DNA of 12,529 bases from an uncultured Acetatifactor sp. (GTDB lineage: Bacteria > Bacillota > Clostridia > Lachnospirales > Lachnospiraceae). The translations under genes were made by a program, and so were the position numbers. The notes beneath the pieces are model-generated. The model was not told where the DNA came from. It did not search any database and worked only from the letters and a program-made list of their open reading frames with translations. This document shows positions 5,732 to 12,529 of the stretch, piece by piece. The stretch is taken from positions 1-12,529 of the forward strand of contig CAJUNZ010000085.1 in the NCBI GenBank assembly GCA_910587755.1. The letters run 5' to 3'. Every line of letters begins with the position of its first letter. The stretch's first letter is position 1.

Positions 5732-6613
5732 CTATACTCTGTCTACTCTCCCAGAAATGCCAACCTTCTCTCCCAGCTGCACCCTGGTCTCAATTTCCCT
5801 GCGGGAACTCTCCAGAAGATCCTGGTCGGGAACCACTCTTCCCTTCTGAGTCATGAGAATCACCGTAGAACCTCCGAAAGCAAAATGTCCTTTTTCCTGT
5901 CCCCTGGCCACGGTCTTATTGCCCGGGTTATTCTCAATCTGTCCCACCAGCATGGCTCCCACTTCCATCTGAAGCAGCGTCCCAAAATTCTCCGAGCGCA
6001 GCAGGCAGTACTCCCTGGTATTCTCCTTATACACAGGAAACCTGTCGCTGGCTGCAGGATTCACTGTGTGGAACACTCCCGGTATATGCACATTCCGGGA
6101 CACCTTGCCCCCGTCCACATAGATATACCTGTGATAATCCGCCACCTGCAGCCGGAATATCCACACATATCCCCCTTTGAAACGCTCTGCCAGCTTCCGG
6201 TTCCTCAGCAGACTGCCCACCGTATACCGGGCATGCTTTACATGAAATACACTGTCTTCATCAGCTTTATAAACTTTCAGCAGGCCGTCGCAGGGGCTGA
6301 CAAATATTTCCGGAACCGGTTCCACCCACCGGGCCGCCTGAGCCAGTCTCCTGGTAAAAAAATCATTGTAAGAGACAAATTCCCTTTTCTCAAACTCTTG
6401 CATAGGAATGGAATGACTGCGGATAGTAGGGCCAATCAAAGCCTTCGACAGGCCTGAATTCAAAAACGCCCCCCCTGCCCTGGAAAAAGCCGGGGAAATC
6501 AAAGGTCTGACACAAAACCTCCCCACAACATTTCCATACAGAGCCTCCAATAGACTATCCTGCATGGATTTTACCTCCGTTACATTCCCTTCCCTGTCTG
6601 CCACTAAACGCAT
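5732..6613 (-). CDS. psd: Phosphatidylserine decarboxylase proenzyme
   Basis: This 293-residue enzyme decarboxylates phosphatidylserine to phosphatidylethanolamine at the membrane. Visible signature elements are SPCDG (Asp109), DYHRYI (His161), FHTVNP (His182) and the self-cleavage site FGGST near residues 246-250. Cleavage between Gly248 and Ser249 would give a large beta chain and a short alpha chain of about 45 residues carrying the pyruvoyl group. The length matches the roughly 290-300-residue clostridial type. The ATG at 6613 is preferred because the first residues (ADREGNVTEVKSMQDSLLEALYG) fit the usual clostridial Psd N-terminus. A second ATG at 6565 has a stronger ribosome site (GGAGG, 6574-6578), so a shorter product is possible. 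It lies 71 bases after pssA, as the last gene of the lipid operon. Confidence 0.95.
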   Translation of the reverse strand: MRLVADREGNVTEVKSMQDSLLEALYGNVVGRFCVRPLISPAFSRAGGAFLNSGLSKALIGPTIRSHSIPMQEFEKREFVSYNDFFTRRLAQAARWVEPVPEIFVSPCDGLLKVYKADEDSVFHVKHARYTVGSLLRNRKLAERFKGGYVWIFRLQVADYHRYIYVDGGKVSRNVHIPGVFHTVNPAASDRFPVYKENTREYCLLRSENFGTLLQMEVGAMLVGQIENNPGNKTVARGQEKGHFAFGGSTVILMTQKGRVVPDQDLLESSRREIETRVQLGEKVGISGRVDRV

Positions 6614-6684
6614 TTATTCCCCTTCCCCTTTCTCTGCTTTTGTCCCCGCGCACCCGCCTGGGACTGATTTCCAGCTTTTCTCTG

Positions 6685-7338
6685 TCAGTGCATGTGGACC
6701 AGATCCCACCAGCTCCTCCAGGCAAATACAATCACACCCACCGCAAGCGACACCAGGACCACAATCAAAAACACCTGTTTTACAGAGGGCTTGCGGAGTT
6801 TAAAATCAAAAACAAACAAAAACCCTACCAGGGCAACCAGAATATGCAGCGCAACGGGAAACGCCTGACGGCTTGGAAACAGAGGGGAAACCACGAACAG
6901 GAGAGGCAGGGCAACCGCCATGGAAGTAATTGGAAGACCCTGGTAATACTTCCTGGCTTCCTCTGTCTGAGCCTGGCGTTTGGCCTCCATCACATTGAAA
7001 TAACCCAGCCGGATCATCCCTGCCAGACCATACAGCACCAGAATTGCCATGCTGTAGATATGGTTCATGCCCAGCTCATAGCAGATTACAATGGGCAGGG
7101 CCCCAAAGCACACAATATCACTGAGGGAGTCAATCTGAATGCCAAAGCTTTTCTCGTCCTCGGTCCGGTTCTTCTTTGTTCTGGCAATCTTGCCGTCAAA
7201 CATGTCGCAGAGCCCTGAAAATGCCAGACAGAAGATAGCCCACCGTGGATGTGACGAGACCGCACAGAACATTCCTATGACAGCCGAAGCAAAGCTGACA
7301 TAAGTAAGTATTACCGTATAATCATAGAATCCTATCAC
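6685..7338 (-). CDS. pssA: CDP-diacylglycerol-serine O-phosphatidyltransferase
   Basis: This 217-residue multi-spanning enzyme of the CDP-alcohol phosphatidyltransferase family joins CDP-diacylglycerol and serine to give phosphatidylserine. The signature is present: Asp45, Asp48-Gly49, Ala52-Arg53, Gly66, Asp70 and Asp74. The stretch between Arg53 and Gly66 is 12 residues instead of the usual 8 (TKKNRTEDEKSF). About six hydrophobic segments follow or flank it. The start codon is GTG at 7338, preceded by GGAGGGG; no in-frame ATG is near. Its product is the substrate of the next gene, psd. Serine specificity rests on this pairing and the overall similarity to PssA; phosphatidylglycerophosphate synthase is the main alternative and is less likely. 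Confidence 0.92.
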   Translation of the reverse strand: MIGFYDYTVILTYVSFASAVIGMFCAVSSHPRWAIFCLAFSGLCDMFDGKIARTKKNRTEDEKSFGIQIDSLSDIVCFGALPIVICYELGMNHIYSMAILVLYGLAGMIRLGYFNVMEAKRQAQTEEARKYYQGLPITSMAVALPLLFVVSPLFPSRQAFPVALHILVALVGFLFVFDFKLRKPSVKQVFLIVVLVSLAVGVIVFAWRSWWDLVHMH

Positions 7339-7384
7339 AAAAACCCCTCCTCATCTCATATCCCCATTCCCATTTTCTGAGCTG

Positions 7385-8410
7385 TCAGCCCTGCCGCCTC
7401 AGGCTGTAATAAAGCTGCGCCGCCACCGTAAAAAACGCACTGATCAAAAGCTGACTGTAATATCCCAGTCCTCTGGAAAAAACCATGGCGGGCAGCAGCA
7501 CTGACCGGAAAACGGGCGCAAATATCTTTAAAAACAGAGCCTCGCTGATCCCCATCCCTCCGGGAAGCGGAAGCATATCCACCGATACGGACACCACGGC
7601 CTGCAGGAGCACCACATCCCATATGGGTGTCCCCTCCATGCCAAATCCCAGATAAACCATCCATGTCACGGCAAACAGCGCAAAACGCTGTACAAAAGTA
7701 ATCAGCACCACATGAACAATCACCTTTTTATGTTCCTTAAGGTATCCCGCCGTCTCCCGGTAGACCTGCATGGCATCCTCCAGCTTTTTCACCCTCTCCT
7801 CCCTGTGCCGGAGAAAGTGAAGCCGCTCAAGCCATTTCATACCTATTTTAAGAATCTGTTCTGCCAGAGCCGGGTGGAACACCAGCACCGTCATCAAGCC
7901 CACACAAAACACATTCAACAGCACTCCCAGATAAAATACCGGAAGAATTTCCTCCAGATAACGGTGCAGAAAACCTCTTCCGAAAATCAACACCCCCAGT
8001 CCAATAACCACCAGCACCAGCTTATATGTGATCGTCACCACCATCAATATCACCGTGGCAACAGGAATGGGTATCTTTTCCTTCTTCATAAAATATATCT
8101 GCATGGGCTGGCCGCCTGTGGCGGAAGGAGTAATGCAGCTGAAAAAGAAACCCACAGAGGAGAAAAGAAAGCAGATTCTCTTTCTCAGGCGGATCCCATA
8201 GGAAGTGAGCATATACCACAGAATAATAGACTCTCCCCCTATGAAGAACACCACAAGAAAAACACCGGGGATCATCCATCTGGCATCCACTTTCCTTATG
8301 GCCTCCCCCATGGCCTCCAGATCTTCCCCATGAAAAACGCCGTAAATGGTGAGCACAAACACCGACAGCACAAATATCCCATTCCAGAAAACCTTCTTTT
8401 TCGTCTTCAT
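7385..8410 (-). CDS. YbhN/LPG-synthase-TM family integral membrane protein (flippase-like)
   Basis: This 341-residue protein has about eight hydrophobic segments and the two signature loops of the UPF0104 / lysylphosphatidylglycerol-synthase TM family: TPSATGGQP (94-102) and PLPGGMGISE (281-290). In MprF a related domain moves lysyl-phosphatidylglycerol across the membrane. Here there is no attached aminoacyl-transferase domain, so it is a stand-alone membrane half. Its start overlaps the stop of the PAP2 gene by four bases (ATGA), so the two are translationally coupled, and pssA begins 46 bases later. The context suggests lipid translocation or membrane-lipid remodelling. The actual substrate is not known from sequence. 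Confidence 0.87.
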   Translation of the reverse strand: MKTKKKVFWNGIFVLSVFVLTIYGVFHGEDLEAMGEAIRKVDARWMIPGVFLVVFFIGGESIILWYMLTSYGIRLRKRICFLFSSVGFFFSCITPSATGGQPMQIYFMKKEKIPIPVATVILMVVTITYKLVLVVIGLGVLIFGRGFLHRYLEEILPVFYLGVLLNVFCVGLMTVLVFHPALAEQILKIGMKWLERLHFLRHREERVKKLEDAMQVYRETAGYLKEHKKVIVHVVLITFVQRFALFAVTWMVYLGFGMEGTPIWDVVLLQAVVSVSVDMLPLPGGMGISEALFLKIFAPVFRSVLLPAMVFSRGLGYYSQLLISAFFTVAAQLYYSLRRQG

Positions 8411-9108
8411 CCCCTGTTTCCCCCTCTCAGAATCGGAAACAGGCCATTGACCTTGTCAAGAAGTTTCTCATACAGCTTCCAGATGCCTGTGTTCTTCCCT
8501 ATATAAAAGCAGGCCTCCGCCAGCCCAATTCCCCCGAACACATCCACCACCACATGCTGTTTTGTGGTCAGCGTAGACACACAGATGAGCAGCGCCATCA
8601 GGCAGGAGAATCCTCTGTACCACGCAGGAATATTCTTTTTCCCCCTGATCCCAATATAGCAGAACCAGCTCACAAGGCAGTGGATGGAGGGGAAAAGATT
8701 GTCAGCCGCATCCGTCTGGTACAGCCCCAGCACCACCTGATTCCAGAATCCATCCGCCTCCACCAGAGGTCTGGTGTTGGTGGTGGGCAGCAGCAGGTAA
8801 AACCCAAGGCAGACAATCCTGGAGAGAATATCTCCTGCAAAAAACTGGCATACTTCCCTCTTTCCCTGCCTGGCAATGAGGACATAATTTATCGCCCAGA
8901 ACAGGTAACAGCCCAGATAGACCGCCACCGACGGAGCCCAGAACGGAATCAGTTCATCCAAGGGACTCTCAATATTATAATGATGCCATTCCCCCGCCAC
9001 CGTCCTGGAGCCGAAATACACCAGCAAATTGACGGTCAGCGCAAATATAGGAGGAAAGATCCCATTTTCAGGTATTATTTTTTTCAGTATCTCTCTTGTT
9101 CTGCCCAT
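8407..9108 (-). CDS. PAP2-superfamily membrane phosphatase/phosphotransferase
   Basis: This 233-residue membrane protein has about five to six hydrophobic segments and the three PAP2 motifs in divergent form: NTRP (111-114), FPSIH (139-143, His143) and TKQHVVVDV (182-190, His185 and Asp189). The FPSxH plus TKQHxxxD form resembles the inositol-phosphotransferase/Aur1-like branch (PAP2_3) more than the classical PSGH/SRxxxxxHxxxD phosphatases. It may remove phosphate from a lipid phosphate or transfer a lipid head group. The start at 9108 is chosen because AGGAG (9113-9117) precedes it. The open frame to 9189 would start with TTG inside the promoter. It is the first gene of the lipid operon and is coupled to the flippase-like gene. 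Confidence 0.85.
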   Translation of the reverse strand: MGRTREILKKIIPENGIFPPIFALTVNLLVYFGSRTVAGEWHHYNIESPLDELIPFWAPSVAVYLGCYLFWAINYVLIARQGKREVCQFFAGDILSRIVCLGFYLLLPTTNTRPLVEADGFWNQVVLGLYQTDAADNLFPSIHCLVSWFCYIGIRGKKNIPAWYRGFSCLMALLICVSTLTTKQHVVVDVFGGIGLAEACFYIGKNTGIWKLYEKLLDKVNGLFPILRGGNRG

Positions 9109-9189
9109 ATTTCTCCTGTCATATCCCGCCAAAAATCTCCACCCTGTCTGGAGATTTCCGGGAAACTTCACCTGTTTACAACAGTACAA

Positions 9190-9218
9190 AGTATAACAAG
9201 CTTTTTAACGGGCTTCAA
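9190..9218 (-). promoter_or_regulatory. Promoter of the PAP2-flippase-pssA-psd operon
   Basis: On the minus strand TTGAAG (9218-9213), a 17-base spacer and TATACT (9195-9190) make a good sigma-A promoter. Transcription would start near 9183, about 75 bases before the PAP2 start. No other clear promoter or terminator was seen between the four genes, which supports a single transcript. Confidence 0.7.
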
Positions 9219-9274
9219 GATGATTTTTCTTATCTTTAATAAATCTTTAGATAATTTTTAACAATGGACAACGC

Positions 9275-9303
9275 TTGACAAAACTGCCCTGCCTCCTTAT
9301 GAT
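9275..9303 (+). promoter_or_regulatory. Near-consensus promoter of the MATE transporter gene
   Basis: A perfect TTGACA (9275-9280), 17-base spacer and TATGAT (9298-9303, five of six matches) predict strong constitutive transcription unless repressed. The start would be near 9310. The two divergent -35 boxes, for this gene and for the lipid operon, are 56 bases apart across an AT-rich stretch containing TTATCT (9230-9235) and AGATAA (9249-9254) as an inverted repeat. Confidence 0.72.
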
Positions 9304-9316
9304 GGGATATGATAAC

Positions 9317-9338
9317 ATCCGGCGGTATCCCGCAGGAT
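9317..9338 (+). other. Hairpin at the start of the MATE leader
   Basis: ATCC-G-GCGG (9317-9325) and CCGC-A-GGAT (9330-9338) form an 8-bp stem with one G-A mismatch and a TATC loop, beginning within about 10 bases of the predicted transcription start. The first arm also ends an imperfect 16-base dyad (9305-9320) over the start point. It could be a stabilising 5' hairpin or an operator; evidence is only the base pairing. Confidence 0.35.
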
Positions 9339-9374
9339 AAAACATTATCTGCCAAGAGAAAAGAGGAACACCAT

Positions 9375-10748
9375 ATGAACCTACATAAGACCAAGCCCTC
9401 CCCTGCTTCCCACACTGTGGACATGACTGTGGGAAACCCCTATTCACTGATGATAGGCTTCGCATTTCCCATTCTGCTGAGTCAGATTTTCCAGCAGCTC
9501 TACAACACGGCGGATGCCCTGATTGTGGGCAACTTCCTGGACACCAACGCCCTGGCCGCCGTCACCTCCTCCGGCACACTGATCTTCCTGCTGATCAGTT
9601 TTTTTATGGGAATCGCCATGGGCGCCGGGGTGGTAATTTCCCGATATTTCGGCGCAGGCGACATGGAGCAGGTGTCCAAAGCCATACACACCATCATGGC
9701 ATTCGGTCTGGCCAGCGGCATTCTCCTCACGGTGGTGGGTGTCTTTTTCACTCCAACCTTCCTCCAGTGGATGCAGACAGATCCGGAAGTCATGCCCGAT
9801 GCGGTGGAATACTTCCGCTTCTACTTTTTAGGCTCCCTGGCACTGGTACTGTACAATCTCTGCCGAAGCATTATGAACGCCCTGGGCGACAGCCGCAGGC
9901 CCCTGTACTATCTGATCTTTTCCTCCGTGCTGAATGTGGCGCTTGACCTGCTCTTTATCGCCGTATGGAAGAAAGGTGTGTGGGCCGCCGCACTGGCCAC
10001 CGTCATTTCCCAGGCGGCAAGCGTGGTTCTGTGTATGATCCACCTTCTGCAGAAAGGCAATGTCTTCACGGTGGAGCTGTCCAAGATCCGTTTCCACCGG
10101 GACATGCTTCTGGAGATCATCCACTATGGCCTGCCCTCCGGCATACAGAATTCCATGATCGGTCTGGCAAATGTCATTGTGCAGTCCCAGATCAACTCTT
10201 TCGGTAAACCGGCCATGGCTGCCTACGGGGCCCACGCCAAGATTGAAGGCTTTGCCTTCCTGCCCATCACCAGCTTTAACATGGCCAGCACCACCTTCAT
10301 CAGCCAGAACCTGGGGGCCGGACAGCACGACAGGGCTAAGAAAGGTTCCCGTTTTGCCATCCTGGCGGCGGTGCTGCTGGCGGAGGCCATCGGGGTATTC
10401 TGCTTCATCTTCTCCCCTACGCTGATCGGCTTTTTCGACCAGACACCCCTGGTGATTGAGCTCGGCGTAAAACAGGCACGGACGGCCGCTCTGTTCTACT
10501 GTCTCCTGGCCTTCTCTCACTCCGTGGCGGCAGTCTGCAGGGGTGCGGGAAAAGCCTTTGTACCCATGCTGGTAATGATGTCAATCTGGGGCGGCGTGAG
10601 GGTATGCTATATCGCCGCGGTAATGCACTTCACCAATGATATCGGCTTTATCTACTGGGCCTATCCCCTTACCTGGGGCATAAGTTCCGTGATCTATCTC
10701 ATCTATTATCTGTGCAGCGACTGGGTTCACGGATTTGACAAAGCCTGA
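9375..10748 (+). CDS. MATE-family multidrug/cation efflux transporter
   Basis: This 457-residue protein has about twelve hydrophobic segments in two similar halves, as in MatE proteins. The opening GNPYSLMIGFAFPILLSQIF followed by QQLYNTADALIVGNF is the typical start of the clostridial NorM/DinF-like subfamily. The second half begins near GLPSGIQNSMIGLANVIVQS with the usual AYGAHAKIEGFAFLP. It likely exports drugs, bile-derived or metabolic cationic compounds using a sodium or proton gradient; the substrate cannot be named. The ATG at 9375 is preferred over 9309 because AGAGGA (9362-9367) precedes it and the 9309 start falls at the predicted transcription start. It is transcribed alone, divergent from the lipid operon. 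Confidence 0.93.
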   Translation: MNLHKTKPSPASHTVDMTVGNPYSLMIGFAFPILLSQIFQQLYNTADALIVGNFLDTNALAAVTSSGTLIFLLISFFMGIAMGAGVVISRYFGAGDMEQVSKAIHTIMAFGLASGILLTVVGVFFTPTFLQWMQTDPEVMPDAVEYFRFYFLGSLALVLYNLCRSIMNALGDSRRPLYYLIFSSVLNVALDLLFIAVWKKGVWAAALATVISQAASVVLCMIHLLQKGNVFTVELSKIRFHRDMLLEIIHYGLPSGIQNSMIGLANVIVQSQINSFGKPAMAAYGAHAKIEGFAFLPITSFNMASTTFISQNLGAGQHDRAKKGSRFAILAAVLLAEAIGVFCFIFSPTLIGFFDQTPLVIELGVKQARTAALFYCLLAFSHSVAAVCRGAGKAFVPMLVMMSIWGGVRVCYIAAVMHFTNDIGFIYWAYPLTWGISSVIYLIYYLCSDWVHGFDKA

Positions 10749-10768
10749 TATACAAAGAGCAGTAAATG

Positions 10769-10804
10769 TGAGACAGCCTGGGCTGAATGGCCCAGGCTGT
10801 CTCA
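10769..10804. terminator. Bidirectional hairpin between MATE gene and guaB
   Basis: TGAGACAGCCTGGGC (10769-10783) and GCCCAGGCTGTCTCA (10790-10804) form a perfect 15-bp stem with a 6-base loop TGAATG. It lies between convergent stop codons at 10748 and 10836. There is no T-run on either side, so termination efficiency is uncertain, but the stem is very stable. Confidence 0.7.
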
Positions 10805-10835
10805 ATCTATATCTCCTTCACGCCGCTTCTTTTCG

Positions 10836-12290
10836 TCACTGGTCCACGCTGTAGTTAGGTGCTTCCTTCGTGATATGGATATCGTGAGGATGGCTCTCCT
10901 TCAGGGAAGCGGCAGAAATCTTCACAAACCTGCCGTTCTCCTTCAGCTGCTGAATGTTCATGGCTCCGCAGTAGCCCATACCGGAACGCAGCCCTCCCAA
11001 CAGCTGGTAAACCGTGTCTTCCACATCCCCCTTGTATGCCACTCGTCCTTCCACGCCCTCCGGAACAAGCTTTCTTGCATTCTCCTGGAAATAGCGATCC
11101 TTGCTGCCGTTCTCCATGGCGGCAATGGAGCCCATGCCCCTGTACACCTTGTACTTCCTCCCCTGGAACAGCTCATATTCCCCAGGGCTCTCTTCACATC
11201 CCGCGAACATACTTCCCATCATGCACACGTCCCCGCCGGCAGCAATGGCCTTTGTGATGTCGCCGGAATACTTTATGCCCCCGTCTGCGATAATGGGCAC
11301 ATTGTGCTCTCTGGCTGCCTCATAGCAGTCCATGATGGCCGTAACCTGAGGCACACCGATGCCCGCCACCACGCGGGTGGTACAGATAGAACCGGGGCCT
11401 ATGCCCACTTTCACCGCATCCGCGCCGCTCTCAATAAGGTCTTTTGCCCCCTGGGCCGTTGCCACATTGCCTGCAATCACCTGCAGATCCGGGTATTTCT
11501 CCTTGATCATCCTGAGACAGTTGAGCACATTCTGGGAATGCCCGTGGGCGCTGTCCAGAACTACCACATCCACCTTGGCATCCACCAGAGCCGCCACGCG
11601 CTCCAGAACATTGGCCGTGATCCCCACACCTGCGCCGCACAGCAGCCTGCCCTGCTCATCCTTTGCCGCAAGGGGATACTTAATCGCCTTCTCAATGTCC
11701 TTAATGGTGATAAGGCCTTTCAGGTTAAAGTCCTTGTCCACTATGGGAAGCTTTTCCTTCCTGGCCTTTGCCAGAATCTCCTTGGCCTCGTCCAGGGTAA
11801 TGCCCTCCGGGGCGGTGATCAGCCCTTCGCTGGTCATGGAATCTTTGATCTTTTTGGTGAAATCTGTCTCGAATTTTAAGTCCCGGTTGGTGATGATGCC
11901 CACCAGCCTGCGGCCCTCGGTGACGGGAACTCCGGATATGCGGAACTTTCCCATCAGTGAGTCCGCATCAGCCAGTGTATGCTCAGGAGTCAGAGAAAAA
12001 GGATCTGTGATAACGCCGTTCTCAGAACGCTTGACTTTGTCCACCTCTTCGGCCTGGGCCTCAATGGACATATTTTTATGGATAATGCCGATGCCGCCCT
12101 GCCTGGCCATGGCAATGGCCATACGGTGCTCCGTCACAGTATCCATTCCTGCGCTCATCATAGGAATGTTCAGTCTGATCTTCTTTGTCAGCCAGGTTGT
12201 CAGATCCACCTGGTTTGGCACCACCTGCGAAAACGCAGGCACTAACAGCACATCGTCGAAAGTAATGCCTTCACCGATTATCTGTCCCAT
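10836..12290 (-). CDS. guaB: Inosine-5'-monophosphate dehydrogenase
   Basis: This 484-residue cytoplasmic enzyme oxidises IMP to XMP with NAD+, the committed step to guanine nucleotides. The opening ITFDDVLLVPAFSQVVPNQV and SAGMDTVTE are IMPDH signatures. Two CBS domains lie inside the barrel (about 93-205). The catalytic loop GPGSICTTRVVAG carries Cys303. ADGGIKYSGD (336-343 region) binds IMP phosphate, and the flap has GRVAYKG with Arg416 and Tyr419. Length and motifs are intact. The start ATG follows AGGAGG (12298-12303) and is preceded by a promoter of its own, so it is probably a single-gene unit. Nothing unusual was seen. Confidence 0.98.
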   Translation of the reverse strand: MGQIIGEGITFDDVLLVPAFSQVVPNQVDLTTWLTKKIRLNIPMMSAGMDTVTEHRMAIAMARQGGIGIIHKNMSIEAQAEEVDKVKRSENGVITDPFSLTPEHTLADADSLMGKFRISGVPVTEGRRLVGIITNRDLKFETDFTKKIKDSMTSEGLITAPEGITLDEAKEILAKARKEKLPIVDKDFNLKGLITIKDIEKAIKYPLAAKDEQGRLLCGAGVGITANVLERVAALVDAKVDVVVLDSAHGHSQNVLNCLRMIKEKYPDLQVIAGNVATAQGAKDLIESGADAVKVGIGPGSICTTRVVAGIGVPQVTAIMDCYEAAREHNVPIIADGGIKYSGDITKAIAAGGDVCMMGSMFAGCEESPGEYELFQGRKYKVYRGMGSIAAMENGSKDRYFQENARKLVPEGVEGRVAYKGDVEDTVYQLLGGLRSGMGYCGAMNIQQLKENGRFVKISAASLKESHPHDIHITKEAPNYSVDQ

Positions 12291-12341
12291 TTTCCATCCT
12301 CCTGTGTGATTTGGTTTAGTGAGTAGATTATAATGTTCATG

Positions 12342-12370
12342 AGTTTACCAAAATTTTACACTGATGTCAA
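12342..12370 (-). promoter_or_regulatory. Candidate guaB promoter
   Basis: On the minus strand a perfect TTGACA (12370-12365), 17 bases, then TAAACT (12347-12342, four of six matches). The start would be near 12335, about 45 bases before the ATG. A TATAAT at 12332-12327 lies too far from this -35 and has no good -35 of its own. Confidence 0.6.
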
Positions 12371-12431
12371 TGAAAACTTCTCCTGTATTTCTGCCCGTAT
12401 TTCTTCCGTTCTCTCCCCTGTCCTCACTGCT

Positions 12432-12529
12432 CTAATCGGTAAACACCTTCCTGGGAGCCACATTCTTCATGGCCTTGACCAGCTCCTCCGAGGGGCTCAG
12501 AAGAATTTTTTCGTTTCCTTCATAATACA
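12432..12529 (-). CDS. C-terminal end of an unrecognised protein, cut by the window end
   Basis: The frame runs in from the right edge and ends at TAG (12434-12432). The last 31 residues include KILLSPSEELVKAMKNVAPR and end KVFTD. Composition and codon use look like the neighbouring genes, so it is probably a real coding end, on the same strand as guaB and 141 bases before it. I do not recognise the family from this fragment. No obvious terminator follows, so some readthrough into guaB is possible. Confidence 0.6.
   Translation of the reverse strand, partial: YYEGNEKILLSPSEELVKAMKNVAPRKVFTD

Noticed and set aside
9109..9189. N-terminal extension of the PAP2 protein from a TTG
   Set aside because: The TTG sits at the -10 region of the predicted promoter, so it would not be in the transcript.
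9309..9374. Upstream ATG for the MATE protein
   Set aside because: It falls at the predicted transcription start with no ribosome site; the residues are polar and unlike MATE N-termini.
12327..12332. Perfect TATAAT upstream of guaB as the -10 box
   Set aside because: No -35-like hexamer at 16-18 bases; the TTGACA at 12365-12370 instead pairs with TAAACT at 17 bases.

Overview
The window looks like one end of an assembly contig from a low-to-moderate GC Gram-positive gut bacterium, most likely a Lachnospiraceae/Clostridium-cluster-XIVa type. This is an inference from the clostridial style of the proteins, strong AGGAGG ribosome binding sites, the set of a maltodextrin importer plus pullulanase, and an atypical short-linker LacI regulator. 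Bases 1-46 are not biological: they are an Illumina i7/Read-2 adapter with an 8-nt index, so the first gene is cut off by a technical contig end.

Region 1 (47-5619) is an alpha-glucan uptake locus. Reading leftward: a solute-binding lipoprotein (malE-like), two permeases (malF- and malG-like, overlapping by one base), then the first 57 codons of a type I pullulanase. A LacI-family regulator reads divergently to the right. The 491-base divergent intergenic region holds a promoter for each direction, six copies of the LacI-type half-site GTTTCG/CGAAAC and a 10-bp direct repeat. The malE reading frame is broken by a run of eight G, immediately after a signal peptide and a three-unit repeat encoding a flexible linker. 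With seven G it reads through as a normal 440-residue lipoprotein. A strong hairpin separates malE from malF, and a terminator-like hairpin with a T-run sits directly against the pullulanase ribosome binding site.

Region 2 (5732-9218) is a leftward membrane-lipid operon: PAP2-family phosphatase/phosphotransferase, a YbhN/LPG-synthase-TM type integral membrane protein, phosphatidylserine synthase and phosphatidylserine decarboxylase. The last two together make phosphatidylethanolamine from CDP-diacylglycerol and serine. A well-formed sigma-A type promoter precedes the operon.

Region 3 (9275-10804) is a rightward MATE-family efflux transporter with its own near-consensus promoter, divergent from the lipid operon, ending in a perfect 15-bp hairpin shared with the convergent guaB.

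Region 4 (10836-12529) is a leftward guaB (IMP dehydrogenase) with its own promoter, preceded by the last 31 codons of an unrecognised leftward gene that runs off the right end.

No tRNA, rRNA, CRISPR array, insertion sequence or phage gene was seen. The most informative observations are the G8 frame switch in malE, the pullulanase leader hairpin, the unusual regulator/half-site arrangement, and the co-operonic PAP2 and flippase-like proteins with the PE pathway.
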